A program made the position numbers and the translations under genes. Under the pieces are notes generated by a model. That model was not told where the DNA came from. It ran no database searches and was given only the letters and a program-made list of their open reading frames with translations. From the NCBI RefSeq assembly GCF_031344075.1, contig NZ_JAVJAN010000011.1:1-64000 (forward strand): a stretch of DNA of 64,000 nt. The letters run 5' to 3'. This DNA is from Clostridium aquiflavi. Its GTDB lineage: Bacteria > Bacillota > Clostridia > Clostridiales > Clostridiaceae. Below, piece after piece: positions 25,179 through 35,296 of the stretch; positions within the stretch are counted from its first letter, which is position 1, and each line of letters starts with the position of its first letter.

Positions 25179-27242
25179 TTATAGCTCTTTTCTCTTGATT
25201 GCCTCCATCATAAAGCATTCAAGGATATCGCCTTCTTTAACGTCATTGAATTTTTCTACTGTCAATCCACATTCATATCCAGTATTAACTTCTTTAACGT
25301 CATCTTTAAATCTCTTTAATGATGATAAGCTTGATTCAAAAATAACTATACCATCTCTTATAACTCTTGTTTCAGCATTTCTTTGAAGCTTACCATTTAG
25401 TACATAACAACCAGCAATTGTTCCAACATTTGAAATCTTATAAGTTTCTCTTACTTCTGCTGATCCTAAAATAACTTCTTTATATTCTGGTTCAAGCATT
25501 CCTATCATAGCTGATTTAACATCTTCTATAGCATCATAAATTATTCTATAAGTTTTTATCTCTACATTTTCTTTATCAGCTTGTGCTACTGCATTATTAT
25601 CAGGTCTTACATTAAATCCAATAACTATTGCATTTGAAGCAGTTGCTAAAGTTATGTCAGTTTCTGTTATTGCACCAACACCACCATGAATTACTCTTAC
25701 TTTAACATCATCTGTTGAAAGTTTTTCTAGTGATTGATTAATAGCTTGAACTGATCCTTGAACATCGGCTTTTACTATTATACCAAGTTCTTTAACTTTT
25801 CCTTCTTTAATTTGACTATATAAATCTTCTAAAGAAACTCTATTACCACTCATTAATGAGTCAGATTTTTCTTTATCTTTTCTCTTATCTGCCATTATTC
25901 TAGCTGTTTTTTCATCTTTTACTTGATTAAATCTATCTCCAGCTTCTGGAACTTCTGAAAGGCCTAAAACTTCAACTGGAATTGATGGACCAGCAGATTT
26001 GATTTTTTTACCTGTATCATCAAACATTGCTCTTATTCTACCATATGTAGATCCTACAATAATTGCGTCACCAACATGTAAAGTACCATTTTGAACTAAT
26101 AATGTAGCAACTGGACCTCTACCTTTATCAAGCTTAGCTTCGATTACTGTTCCTTTTGCTTTTCTTTCTTTGTTAGCTTTAAGTTCAAGCATTTCAGCTG
26201 TAAGTAATACCATTTCAAGTAGTTTATCAATATTTAAATTACTCTTTGCAGATACTTCTTCACATATAACGTCTCCGCCCCACTCTTCTACTACTAATCC
26301 ATGTTCTGTTAATTCTTGTTTAACTCTATCTGGATTTGCACCTGGTTTATCAATTTTATTTATAGCAACAACCATAGGTACGCCAGCAGCTTTACAGTGA
26401 TTAATTGCTTCTTTAGTTTGAGGCATAATTCCATCATCAGCTGCAACAACTAATATAACTACATCTGTTACTTGTGCTCCACGTGCTCTCATTGCTGTAA
26501 AAGCTTCATGGCCTGGAGTATCTAAGAATGTAATTTCTTCACCATTTATATTTATAGTATAAGCTCCTATATGTTGAGTTATACCACCTGCTTCTGTATC
26601 AGTAACTTTTGCTTTTCTTATAGCATCAAGTAACGATGTTTTACCGTGGTCAACATGACCCATAACAGTTACTATTGGTGGTCTTTTTGCAAGATTTTCT
26701 TCATCATCTTCTTCAACTTCTACTGCTTCAAGTTCTTCTGTAACTTCTAACTTTTCTAGTATTACACCATAGCTTTCACATACTTTTTCAGCTGTTGCGA
26801 AATCTATTTCTTGATTTATTGCTGCCATAACTCCTGAGAAAATTAATGTTCTGATAACATCATTTGAAGGTTTATTTAATTTTTCAGCTAATTCCTTAAC
26901 TGTAATAGTTTCTCCAATTTCAATTACTTCAGTCTCAAGTTCTTCATTTTCATCGTCTTTATCTTCTCTTTTATTCTTTTTCTTTTTCTTTTTAGCTTTG
27001 TTAAGCTCGTTTTGTAGAATTTCTTCATATTCATCAACTAAACTTTTTGCTTCTTCTGAACTTCCTTCAGCATATTCTGGTTTAGTTGCTAATAATTCTT
27101 TTATTAATTGAGCTTCTTCATCCTCAATAGCACTCATATGATTTTTAACTTCCACACCAAACTCATCCATTAATAATGTTATTAAATCTTTTGAACTTAC
27201 ATTAAGTTCTTTTGCTAATTCGTATACTCTTATTTTTGACAT
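25179..27242 (-). CDS. infB: Translation initiation factor IF-2
   Basis: GTPase that positions initiator tRNA on the ribosome. An N-terminal IF2_N domain (KIRVYELAKELNVSSKDLI) is followed by an acidic/lysine-rich linker and a second IF2_N domain. The G domain follows, with G1 GHVDHGKTS near residue 197, DTPGHEAF and NKIDKPGA. Two beta-barrel domains and the IF2 core complete the 687 residues. It is at the short end for Firmicute IF-2, the difference being in the N-terminal linker. Confidence 0.98.
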   Translation of the reverse strand: MSKIRVYELAKELNVSSKDLITLLMDEFGVEVKNHMSAIEDEEAQLIKELLATKPEYAEGSSEEAKSLVDEYEEILQNELNKAKKKKKKNKREDKDDENEELETEVIEIGETITVKELAEKLNKPSNDVIRTLIFSGVMAAINQEIDFATAEKVCESYGVILEKLEVTEELEAVEVEEDDEENLAKRPPIVTVMGHVDHGKTSLLDAIRKAKVTDTEAGGITQHIGAYTININGEEITFLDTPGHEAFTAMRARGAQVTDVVILVVAADDGIMPQTKEAINHCKAAGVPMVVAINKIDKPGANPDRVKQELTEHGLVVEEWGGDVICEEVSAKSNLNIDKLLEMVLLTAEMLELKANKERKAKGTVIEAKLDKGRGPVATLLVQNGTLHVGDAIIVGSTYGRIRAMFDDTGKKIKSAGPSIPVEVLGLSEVPEAGDRFNQVKDEKTARIMADKRKDKEKSDSLMSGNRVSLEDLYSQIKEGKVKELGIIVKADVQGSVQAINQSLEKLSTDDVKVRVIHGGVGAITETDITLATASNAIVIGFNVRPDNNAVAQADKENVEIKTYRIIYDAIEDVKSAMIGMLEPEYKEVILGSAEVRETYKISNVGTIAGCYVLNGKLQRNAETRVIRDGIVIFESSLSSLKRFKDDVKEVNTGYECGLTVEKFNDVKEGDILECFMMEAIKRKEL

Positions 27243-27261
27243 AAAGTCACCCCCGTTATTA

Positions 27262-27582
27262 TTATCTACTCATATATTGTTTCTCCTCCTCATATATTTC
27301 AAGCAATTTTTTTGCCATATTTTTATCTAGGATTCCTAGTATCATAATTTGATCACGACCAATAGGACTTCCTAATTCTTCTTTGGAGAAACTATTAATA
27401 TATGGTATATTTCTTTGAACACAATGTTTTATAAATTTTTCTTTTGAAGACTGTGATAAATCATTAGATATTATAAACAAATAAATATCAAGTTTATTTC
27501 TTAAATCGTCACATTTACTATAACCCTCTAACAAATTTCCTGATTTTTTGGCAATACCTAAAAAATTATAGAACTTATTCAT
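27262..27582 (-). CDS. ylxQ: L7Ae-family ribosomal protein YlxQ
   Basis: A 106-residue L7Ae/L30e-like kink-turn RNA-binding protein, conserved between nusA and infB in Firmicutes. It shows FYNFLGIAKKSGNLLEGYSKC at the N-terminus, then YLFIISNDLSQSSKEKF and the PIGRDQIMILGI stretch. Its start overlaps the end of ylxR by eight bases. The exact RNA target is not known. Confidence 0.88.
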   Translation of the reverse strand: MNKFYNFLGIAKKSGNLLEGYSKCDDLRNKLDIYLFIISNDLSQSSKEKFIKHCVQRNIPYINSFSKEELGSPIGRDQIMILGILDKNMAKKLLEIYEEEKQYMSR

Positions 27583-27841
27583 TTTCTATTTCATCCTTTA
27601 GTCTTTCATATATTTGTTCACTTATAGAGCTATCTAAGTTTCTACTTAATCTTTTAGCTTTAAATGCTTTTTCAAAACATTCTATATCTCTACAAATGTA
27701 AGCACCTCTTCCTGATTTTTTACCAGTTAGATCAACTGATATATCACCTTCTGGGCTTTTAACTATTCTTATTAGTTCTTTCTTAGGTTTCATTTCCATG
27801 CAACCAGTGCACATTCTTAGAGGAATTTTCTTAACTTTCAT
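27575..27841 (-). CDS. rnpM: RNase P modulator RnpM (YlxR)
   Basis: An 88-residue member of the YlxR family. The product binds the RNase P RNA and modulates its activity in B. subtilis (RnpM). Conserved features are PLRMCTGCMEMKPKKELIRIV and the GRGAYIC segment near residue 50, followed by a basic helix (KAFKAKRLSRNL). The ATG at 27841 follows GGAGAGGTG; a GTG three codons upstream overlaps this site. It lies directly after nusA. Confidence 0.9.
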   Translation of the reverse strand: MKVKKIPLRMCTGCMEMKPKKELIRIVKSPEGDISVDLTGKKSGRGAYICRDIECFEKAFKAKRLSRNLDSSISEQIYERLKDEIENE

Positions 27842-27855
27842 TAAAAACACCTCTC

Positions 27856-29010
27856 CTATTCTTCTATATCTTCACATTTAAGATCTAATCCAGCCACATT
27901 TTCTATAGTTTCTTCTGACATATCTACATCTTGATCTATAGCCTTTTCTTCTTCTGCTTCTAAAGCTTCTTGTTGTGACTTGCTTTTTATATCTATTTTC
28001 CAATTAGTAAGTTTTGCTGCAAGTCTTACATTTTGGCCTTCTTTACCAATAGCCAATGAAAGTTGATCATCAGCAACTACTATTTTAGCTGATTTGCTAT
28101 CTTCATTTATTTCTGAACTTATTACTTTTGCTGGACTTAATGCATTAGAAATAAATTCTGCTGGATCTTTACTCCATTTTATTATATCTATTTTTTCATT
28201 TTTAAGTTCATTTACTATATTTTGAACTCTAACACCTTTAGGACCTACACAAGCTCCCATTGCATCTACTTCTTCATCGTTAGAATACACTGCTATCTTA
28301 CTTCTTGATCCTGCTTCTCTTGAAATACTCTTAATTTCAACTACACCATTAAATATTTCTGGAACTTCTAATTCAAATAATCTCTTAACTAAACCTGGAT
28401 GTGTTCTTGAGACATGAACTTGAGCTCCTTTTGAAGTATTTTTAACTTCAACTATATATAGTTTTAATTTTTCATTAAATCTATAGTCTTCATTTGACAT
28501 TTGTTCATTAGGACCTATTATACCTTCAATCTTGCCCAAACTAACAAAAACCATACCTTTATCTTTTCTTAATATAGTACCTGTTATTATATCAAATTCT
28601 TTTTCTTTATATTCACTATAAATTATATTTCTTTCAGCTTCTTTAATTCTTTGTGTAACTACTTGTTTAGCAAGTTGAGCTGCTACTCTTCCAAAGTTTT
28701 TAGGAGTTACTTCTAAATCCACAATATCATCAACTTCATACTTAGGGTTAATTGCTTTGGCTTCTTCTAATGAAATTTCTGTTACTTCATCATAAACCTC
28801 ATCAACAACCATTTTTTGAGCATATACGTGAATTTCCCCATTTTCTCTATTTATACTTATCTTAACATTTTGTGCTGATGTATTTAAATTTGCATAATTC
28901 TTTTTATACGCAGCAACCATTGCATCTTCAATAGTAGTAAAAAGTAAATCTTCTGATATTCCTTTTTCCTTTACTATCTCTTTAAGAGCCCCTACAAACT
29001 CTTCATTCAT
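27856..29010 (-). CDS. nusA: Transcription termination/antitermination factor NusA
   Basis: RNA polymerase-binding factor that controls pausing, intrinsic termination and rRNA antitermination. The 384 residues show the N-terminal polymerase-binding domain (ALKEIVKEKGISEDLLFTTIEDAMVAAYKK), an S1 domain (~135-200, GTILRKDKGMVFVSLG) and two KH domains (GACVGPKGVRVQNIV and LAIGKEGQNVRLAAKL). An acidic C-terminal tail closes the chain. The C-terminal acidic repeats of E. coli NusA are absent, as in other Firmicutes. The ATG is preceded by AAGGAGGAG. Confidence 0.97.
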   Translation of the reverse strand: MNEEFVGALKEIVKEKGISEDLLFTTIEDAMVAAYKKNYANLNTSAQNVKISINRENGEIHVYAQKMVVDEVYDEVTEISLEEAKAINPKYEVDDIVDLEVTPKNFGRVAAQLAKQVVTQRIKEAERNIIYSEYKEKEFDIITGTILRKDKGMVFVSLGKIEGIIGPNEQMSNEDYRFNEKLKLYIVEVKNTSKGAQVHVSRTHPGLVKRLFELEVPEIFNGVVEIKSISREAGSRSKIAVYSNDEEVDAMGACVGPKGVRVQNIVNELKNEKIDIIKWSKDPAEFISNALSPAKVISSEINEDSKSAKIVVADDQLSLAIGKEGQNVRLAAKLTNWKIDIKSKSQQEALEAEEEKAIDQDVDMSEETIENVAGLDLKCEDIEE

Positions 29011-29027
29011 TTTAATCTCCTCCTTAT

Positions 29028-29489
29028 TTATATTTCTCCCTCTAAGTTTGCACCTTTTATTTTTTCAGTTGGAATTTTTAATTCTTTTTCTCCCTGAACT
29101 GTTATAAACTCATTGTCAGCTTCTTTTAATATACCTTGTATTTTCTTCATACCTTCTAAAGATCCATTAAATCTTACTAAAACTTCTCTTCCAATAAACT
29201 TTTTAAAATGTTCTTCTTTATAAAGTCCTCTATTTAATCCTGGTGAAGAAACTTCTAAATAGTATGAATCTTCAATTGGATCTTCAACGTCTAGTATTTC
29301 ACTAACTCTTCTTGAAACTTTTTCGCAATCGTTTAGTGATATACTATCTTCTTCTTTATCAATATAAATTCTTAAATAATATTCGCCATTTTCTTTTACA
29401 TATTCCAAATAGTATAACTCATATGATAATTCTTCTACTATTGGTTTAACTAATTCTTCTACTTTTTCAAGTAACATATCTTTTCTCAA
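29028..29489 (-). CDS. rimP: Ribosome maturation factor RimP
   Basis: Needed for 30S subunit maturation around S12. The 153 residues have the RimP two-domain layout: YLRIYIDKEEDSISLNDCEKVSRRVSEILDVEDPIEDSYYLEVSSPGLNR in the N-terminal domain, and an Sm-like C-terminal domain. It is the first gene of the rimP-nusA-ylxR-ylxQ-infB-rbfA-nrnA-truB-ribF operon, behind an AGGAGG site and a structured leader. Confidence 0.96.
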   Translation of the reverse strand: MRKDMLLEKVEELVKPIVEELSYELYYLEYVKENGEYYLRIYIDKEEDSISLNDCEKVSRRVSEILDVEDPIEDSYYLEVSSPGLNRGLYKEEHFKKFIGREVLVRFNGSLEGMKKIQGILKEADNEFITVQGEKELKIPTEKIKGANLEGEI

Positions 29490-29564
29490 ATTTATGAAAC
29501 CTCCTCTGCTATATTCAGTTTTAAAATTAATGCATTCGTTTTTAATTATAAAATCATAATCAAA

Positions 29565-29592
29565 AACGCAACTATATTAAAGTAGTTGCGTT
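29565..29592 (-). terminator. Intrinsic terminator in the rimP leader / after polC
   Basis: A 10-bp perfect stem (29565-29574 with 29583-29592) followed on the minus strand by TTTTTGATT. It lies downstream of the promoter at 29660-29688, so it can attenuate the rimP operon as well as stop polC readthrough. A second stem GAGTGGG/CCCGCTC (29604-29610 with 29617-29623) stands just upstream. Confidence 0.8.
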
Positions 29593-29659
29593 ACAAATAG
29601 AAAGAGCGGGTAATTTCCCACTCCACTTTTATAGCCTATTGACATTAAAAACTAAGTAC

Positions 29660-29688
29660 ATAATATCATAAATAATAGATAAATACAA
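29660..29688 (-). promoter_or_regulatory. Promoter of the rimP-nusA-infB operon
   Basis: Minus strand TTGTAT (29683-29688), 17-base spacer, TATTAT (29660-29665) with a TGA extension. The leader is about 165 bases and carries two hairpins. Confidence 0.75.
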
Positions 29689-29771
29689 GAGTTATAAATA
29701 AAAGCTTGAATTTAGATATTAATTCATTCTTTTGTTTTACGCTAAAGGTATATTTTTAAGTCTTAGTATTT

Positions 29772-32700
29772 CTAGAATAAAGATAATTGATTCGTTTCTG
29801 ATAAACCATCTAAGCATCCATGACTGCTTAAACTTTCTATAACAGTTTTTGAAACCCCTGCTCTTATTCTTAAATCTTCTTTAGATATAAATTCACCTTT
29901 TACTCTTGCTTCAACTATATTTTTGGCTGCATTATCCGCAACTCCAGGCAAAGAATTCAATGGTAAACGAAGTGCTCCATCTTCAATTTTAAATTTTATT
30001 CCTTCTGATTTATATAAATCTACTCGTAAGAATTTCACGCCTCTTTTATAAGCCTCAAAACATAATTCTAATACAGTTATTAATCCTTTGTCTTTTACAC
30101 TTGCATTATTTCCAAGCTCATATAATTCTTGAAGTTTTGTATGCACAGCACCGTCTCCAAGACACACTAAGTTCGCATCAAAATCATCAGCTCTAACTGT
30201 AAAATACGTTGCATAATATGCTTCTGGATAATATACCTTGTAATATGCTATTCTAACAGCCATCATTACATATGCAACAGCATGACCTTTAGGGAACATA
30301 TATTTTATCTTTTTACATGATCCAATATACCATTCTGGTACTTCATGTTCTTTCATAAGTTTTTCATCATCTTCTGAAAGACCTTTTCCTTTTCTTACTT
30401 TTTCCATTATTGTAAATGCATTTTTTGGTGGTAGTCCTTTATACATTAAGTAAACCATAATATCATCTCTTGTTGCTATACAATCTCTTAATGTAGTAAA
30501 GCCTTCTTTTATATAATATTGAGCATTATTAAGCCAAACATCTGTACCATGGGAAAGTCCTGATATTCTTACTAAATCTGCAAAAGTCTTAGGCTGTGTA
30601 TCAACAAGCATCCCTCTTACAAATTTGGTACCAAATTCAGGTAGTCCATAACTTCCAACTTCACATTCTAGTTCCTCTTTTGTAACGCCTAATGCTTCTG
30701 GTGATGTAAAAAGACTAAGAACTTTTTCATCATTTAAAGGTATTGTTTTCGGATCAAGTCCTGTTAAATCTTGTAACATTCTAAGAACAGTAGGATCATC
30801 ATGTCCAAGTATATCTAATTTTAATAATCTACCACTTATTGAATGATAATCAAAATGTGTTGTTACAACATCTGTATCATTATCATCAGCTGGATGTTGT
30901 ATAGGACAAAAATTATAAATTTCATTATCAGCTGGTACAACCATTATTCCACCTGGATGTTGTCCTGTAGTTCTTTTTATTCCTGTACAACCAAGTGTAA
31001 GTCTTTCTATTTCAGCTGAAGAGGTTATAATTTCTCTTTCATCTAAATATTTTTTTACATATCCATAAGCTGTTTTTTCTGCTATTGTTCCAATTGTTCC
31101 TGCTTTAAATGTATGACCCTTACCAAATAGTACTTCTGTATACCTATGTACTACCCCTTGATACTCTCCTGAAAAGTTAAGGTCAATATCAGGTTCTTTA
31201 TCTCCTTCAAACCCTAAGAAGGTTTCAAACGGTATATCATGACCATCTTTTATATATGGTACATCACAATCAGGACAATTTTTATCTGGTAAATCTGCCC
31301 CTGAACTTATTGAACCATCTAAAAAGAATTCTGATTTCTTACACTTAGGACATACATAATGCGGTGGCAATCCATTAACTTCAGTGATATCAGACATAGT
31401 TGCTACAAATGAAGACCCAACGGATCCTCTTGAACCAACCAAATAACCATCTTCCGTAGATTTAGCAACTAGTTTTTGAGCTATTAGATATAATACGGCA
31501 TATCCATTGTTTATTATAGAGTTAAGTTCTTTATCTAGTCTTTTTTGAACTACCTCTGGAAGAACTTCTCCATAAATAGCATGAGCTTTATTCAATGTCA
31601 TATTCTTTATATCTTCTTCTGCACCTTCAATTTTAGGTGGATATGTTTCATCTGGTATTGGCTTTAACACATCTATACTATCAGATATTTTTTTAGGATT
31701 ATCAATAACAACTTCTTTTGCGATATCTTTTCCTAAATAAGAAAATTCTTTTAACATTTCTTCTGTTGTTTTTAAATAAAGTGGTGGCTGATTATCTGCG
31801 TCAGAAAAGCCTTGCCCTGCCATAATTATTCTTCTAAAAGCTTCATCATTAGGATTTAAGAAATGTACATCTCCCGTAGCAACAGTAGGTTTATTGCATT
31901 CCTTACCCAATCTATATATTTTTCTATTAATCTCTCTTAATTCTTCTTCATCTTTAACTGACCCTTTTGCAATAAGGAAATTATTATTAGCTATAGGTTG
32001 AATTTCAACGTAATCATAAAATTCTATAATTTCTTTTATTTCATCATCACTTCGTCCTTCTAATACAGCTTTATATACTTCTCCTGCTTCACATGCAGAC
32101 CCTATAATTAAGCCTTCTCTAAATTCAGAAAGTAGAGTCTTTGGTGTTCTTGGCCTTCTAAAGAAATTATCTATATGAGATTTAGATACTAATTTATATA
32201 AATTTTTTAATCCTGCTTGCGTCTTAGCTAAAATAATAATATGATAAGTTGGTTGTTTTCTTATATCCACTTTTGATAAAAACAAATCATTTAAAGATTT
32301 CAAATCATTTATTTCAAAATCCTCTTCTATTTTCTCAAAAGATTTTAAAAGTATATCTGCTGTTGCTTTTGCATCATCTACTGCTCTATGATGATTTTCA
32401 AGAGAAATTCCCAAGAATTTAGCAACTATATTTAGTTTAACCTTTTTTAATTCAGGATATAAAAATCTACATAATGTAACTGTATCCAATATTGGAAGAT
32501 CAAACCTTATATTTAAATCTCTGCAATTCTTTTTTATAAAACCCGTATCAAATGCTGCATTATGTGCAACTACTACAGTATCTTCACAAAACTCCATAAA
32601 TTTCGGAAGTATATTTTCTATTATGTCTGCATCTTTAACCATATTATTATCAATGCTTGTAAGTTGTGTGATTTTATATGGAATATCTCTTTTTGGATTA

Positions 32701-34130
32701 ACAAAACAGCTAAATTTATCTATAATTTCACCATTTTTAATCTTAACTGCTCCAATTTCTATTATTTTATCATTAACAGGAGAAAATCCGGTTGTTTCTA
32801 AATCAAAAACAACAAATGTATCATCCAATGTATAACCTTTTTCATTTATTACAAGAGGAACCCCATTATTAACTAAATAACCTTCAACTCCATACAATAT
32901 CTTTATTTTATTTTTTTTAGAAGCAAGTTGTGCTTCTGGATATGCCTGAACTACACCATGATCCGTTATTGCAATTGCTTCATGCCCCCATTTTGCAGCA
33001 GTCTCTATTATTTTAGATGCAGATGTAATACCGTCCATACTGCTCATATTAGTATGAAGATGAAGTTCTATTCTCTTTTCCTGAGCTCCATCCATTCTAT
33101 CAATTTTTTTCATTCTAGCTATATCTCTACCCATTATTACTACTTCTCTTGCATAAGTATCAAATACAGCTTCACCTCTAACTTTACAATAAAGTCCTTT
33201 TTTGACTTCATCCAATACCGCTTCTTTTTCTTGAGGTTTTAAGAAACACTTTACAGTGATAGAACTTGTATAGTCTGTAATATAAAAAGTTAATATTGTT
33301 TTTCCTGTTTTAGTTTCTATAATATCTGTTTTGAAAATTTCACCTATAATAGCTACATATCCAGTTGTTTCATCTATATCTTTTATAGGTGTAGATTCCA
33401 TCCTTATACCTCTTCCAAGAATAGTATTTTCATCCTTTGGTTCTTTCTTGTAAGAAGCATAATTTGGCTTATTATCATTTTTTCTATAATTATTTTCACC
33501 GGATTTTTGTGATTTAGATACTTTTGAACTAGAACCATCTGAACTTATAGTTCTATTATTCATAACTTCTTTTATTATTTTAATATTTTCTTCTTTTTTA
33601 CTTGCTTCATATTCTTCACCAATCATTAAATTTGAATCAAAACTAAAATTAACTTTTGTTGAAATACTAAAAATATCTTTTATATTATTCTGAAGCAATT
33701 TATCTATTTTCTTATTTAAAGCATGATTTATTAAAGTTTCATTTCCTGAATATATATTTATAACTTTTTCATCAACTTTTCTGTTCTTGGAATATAATAT
33801 AGAACGACACAGAGGGTATTTTTTTGCTATTTCTTCTGCAATATTAATCCAATATTTTGAATTAATTTCTTCTAATGATGTATTACTAACATCTAGATAA
33901 CACAAAAATTCTATATCTATATTAAATCCTAAATTATCTATAATTAACTTTTTCAAATATTCTTCTTCTTGACTTGTAAGTGATTCTAATGATTTCAGCA
34001 CTATTTTTAATATTTGACTTTTTTTATAAAACTGAAATCTTAATAGTCTTATTTCTTTATTTTCTAAAATTTCATTCTTATTAATTTCTTTTGTTAATTG
34101 TTTTATAAAGTCTTGACTAATAAGAACCAC
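29772..34130 (-). CDS. polC: DNA polymerase III alpha subunit, Gram-positive PolC type
   Basis: Main replicative polymerase with built-in proofreading. The 1452 residues contain an N-terminal domain, an OB fold (~235-330) and a PHP domain opening at ~358 (ELHLHTNMSSMDG). This is interrupted by a DEDDh 3'-5' exonuclease (FVVFDLETTGF near 442). The catalytic core carries a four-cysteine zinc finger (CPKC...CPDC near 927) and EPDIDLNFSGEYQG near 982. The start is uncertain: the GTG at 34130 lies only one to three bases from its AGAGAGGAG, and no better in-frame start follows. It lies downstream of ispG, with no proS between as in Bacillus. Confidence 0.97.
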   Translation of the reverse strand: MVLISQDFIKQLTKEINKNEILENKEIRLLRFQFYKKSQILKIVLKSLESLTSQEEEYLKKLIIDNLGFNIDIEFLCYLDVSNTSLEEINSKYWINIAEEIAKKYPLCRSILYSKNRKVDEKVINIYSGNETLINHALNKKIDKLLQNNIKDIFSISTKVNFSFDSNLMIGEEYEASKKEENIKIIKEVMNNRTISSDGSSSKVSKSQKSGENNYRKNDNKPNYASYKKEPKDENTILGRGIRMESTPIKDIDETTGYVAIIGEIFKTDIIETKTGKTILTFYITDYTSSITVKCFLKPQEKEAVLDEVKKGLYCKVRGEAVFDTYAREVVIMGRDIARMKKIDRMDGAQEKRIELHLHTNMSSMDGITSASKIIETAAKWGHEAIAITDHGVVQAYPEAQLASKKNKIKILYGVEGYLVNNGVPLVINEKGYTLDDTFVVFDLETTGFSPVNDKIIEIGAVKIKNGEIIDKFSCFVNPKRDIPYKITQLTSIDNNMVKDADIIENILPKFMEFCEDTVVVAHNAAFDTGFIKKNCRDLNIRFDLPILDTVTLCRFLYPELKKVKLNIVAKFLGISLENHHRAVDDAKATADILLKSFEKIEEDFEINDLKSLNDLFLSKVDIRKQPTYHIIILAKTQAGLKNLYKLVSKSHIDNFFRRPRTPKTLLSEFREGLIIGSACEAGEVYKAVLEGRSDDEIKEIIEFYDYVEIQPIANNNFLIAKGSVKDEEELREINRKIYRLGKECNKPTVATGDVHFLNPNDEAFRRIIMAGQGFSDADNQPPLYLKTTEEMLKEFSYLGKDIAKEVVIDNPKKISDSIDVLKPIPDETYPPKIEGAEEDIKNMTLNKAHAIYGEVLPEVVQKRLDKELNSIINNGYAVLYLIAQKLVAKSTEDGYLVGSRGSVGSSFVATMSDITEVNGLPPHYVCPKCKKSEFFLDGSISSGADLPDKNCPDCDVPYIKDGHDIPFETFLGFEGDKEPDIDLNFSGEYQGVVHRYTEVLFGKGHTFKAGTIGTIAEKTAYGYVKKYLDEREIITSSAEIERLTLGCTGIKRTTGQHPGGIMVVPADNEIYNFCPIQHPADDNDTDVVTTHFDYHSISGRLLKLDILGHDDPTVLRMLQDLTGLDPKTIPLNDEKVLSLFTSPEALGVTKEELECEVGSYGLPEFGTKFVRGMLVDTQPKTFADLVRISGLSHGTDVWLNNAQYYIKEGFTTLRDCIATRDDIMVYLMYKGLPPKNAFTIMEKVRKGKGLSEDDEKLMKEHEVPEWYIGSCKKIKYMFPKGHAVAYVMMAVRIAYYKVYYPEAYYATYFTVRADDFDANLVCLGDGAVHTKLQELYELGNNASVKDKGLITVLELCFEAYKRGVKFLRVDLYKSEGIKFKIEDGALRLPLNSLPGVADNAAKNIVEARVKGEFISKEDLRIRAGVSKTVIESLSSHGCLDGLSETNQLSLF

Positions 34131-34149
34131 TCTCCTCTCTAAAGAATAA

Positions 34150-34173
34150 ATAGAGGGATTTTCATCCCCCTAT
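34150..34173 (-). terminator. Hairpin between ispG and polC
   Basis: A 10-bp stem (34150-34159 with 34164-34173; one mismatch) and GAAA-type loop, followed by TTATTCTTT on the minus strand, ten bases before the polC binding site. Probably a leaky terminator. Confidence 0.6.
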
Positions 34174-34235
34174 ACTTATTCTTATATTATAATGCTTAAT
34201 TTATAAATCACAAAATATCCTTTTTATCTTCTAAA

Positions 34236-35285
34236 CTAAATATTATTTATTTCTTCCATCAAAGCATTTATTAACTCTTCTTCTTTAACTTTTTTAATTA
34301 TTTCGCCTTTTTTAAAGATGATTCCTTCACCTTTACCTCCAGCAATTCCAATATCTGCTTCTCTTGCTTCTCCAGGACCATTTACAACGCATCCCATAAC
34401 AGCAACTTTAATATCTTTATTGCAATTTTCTAATCTTTTTTCAACTTCATTTGCTATCTTAATAAGATTAATTTGAGTTCTTCCACATGTAGGACAAGAT
34501 ACAAAGTTTACTCCACCTTTTTTTAATCCTAATGACTTAAGTATTTCTATTGCAACTTTAATTTCATCAACAGGATCACTAGTTAAAGACACTCTTATAG
34601 TATCACCTATTCCCTCAGCTAAAAGAGTTCCTATACCTATGCTTGATTTAATTGTACCTTTAGTTACAGTTCCTGATTCTGTAACCCCTAAATGAAGAGG
34701 ATAATCACATTTATCTCCTATTAATCTATAACAATCTATCATCATCCTTACATCTGATGATTTTATTGAAATAACTATATCGTTAAAATCTAATTTTTCT
34801 AAAATCTTAACATGTCTTAGAGCACTTTCAACTAAACCTTGTGCTGTAGGTTTTCCATCTCTTTCTAATATATCTTTTTCTAAAGATCCAGAGTTAACAC
34901 CTATTCTTATAGGTATGTTTTTTTCTTTACATTTTTCTGCAACTATCTTTACTTTTTCTTCACTTCCAATATTGCCTGGATTAATTCTTAAAGCAGATAC
35001 ACCACTTTCTATTGATTCAACTGCTAATCTATAATCAAAATGTATATCTGCAACTACTGGTATCGGTGATTTAGTTGTTATTTCCTTTAGTGCTTTTGCT
35101 GCATCCATATCTAATACTGCACATCTCACTATATCACAGCCAACTCTGTACAGTTCATTTATTTGATTTAATGTATCTTCCACATTTCTTGTATCAGTAG
35201 TAGTCATTGATTGAATAGTTATTGGTGCATCTCCACCAACATAAGTATTTCCGACTTTAACTTTCTTTGAAATTCTTCTTTCCAT
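34236..35285 (-). CDS. ispG: 4-hydroxy-3-methylbut-2-en-1-yl diphosphate synthase (GcpE)
   Basis: Fe-S enzyme of the non-mevalonate isoprenoid pathway that converts MEcPP to HMBPP. The 349 residues include the N-terminal TIM barrel start (VGGDAPITIQSMTTTDTRNVEDT) and the cluster cysteines in FVSCPTCGRTQINL and VAVMGCVVNGPGEA. The pathway partner dxr is two genes upstream and uppS, which uses the product line, is in the same cluster. Confidence 0.97.
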   Translation of the reverse strand: MERRISKKVKVGNTYVGGDAPITIQSMTTTDTRNVEDTLNQINELYRVGCDIVRCAVLDMDAAKALKEITTKSPIPVVADIHFDYRLAVESIESGVSALRINPGNIGSEEKVKIVAEKCKEKNIPIRIGVNSGSLEKDILERDGKPTAQGLVESALRHVKILEKLDFNDIVISIKSSDVRMMIDCYRLIGDKCDYPLHLGVTESGTVTKGTIKSSIGIGTLLAEGIGDTIRVSLTSDPVDEIKVAIEILKSLGLKKGGVNFVSCPTCGRTQINLIKIANEVEKRLENCNKDIKVAVMGCVVNGPGEAREADIGIAGGKGEGIIFKKGEIIKKVKEEELINALMEEINNI

Positions 35286-35296
35286 ATTTTCATCTC

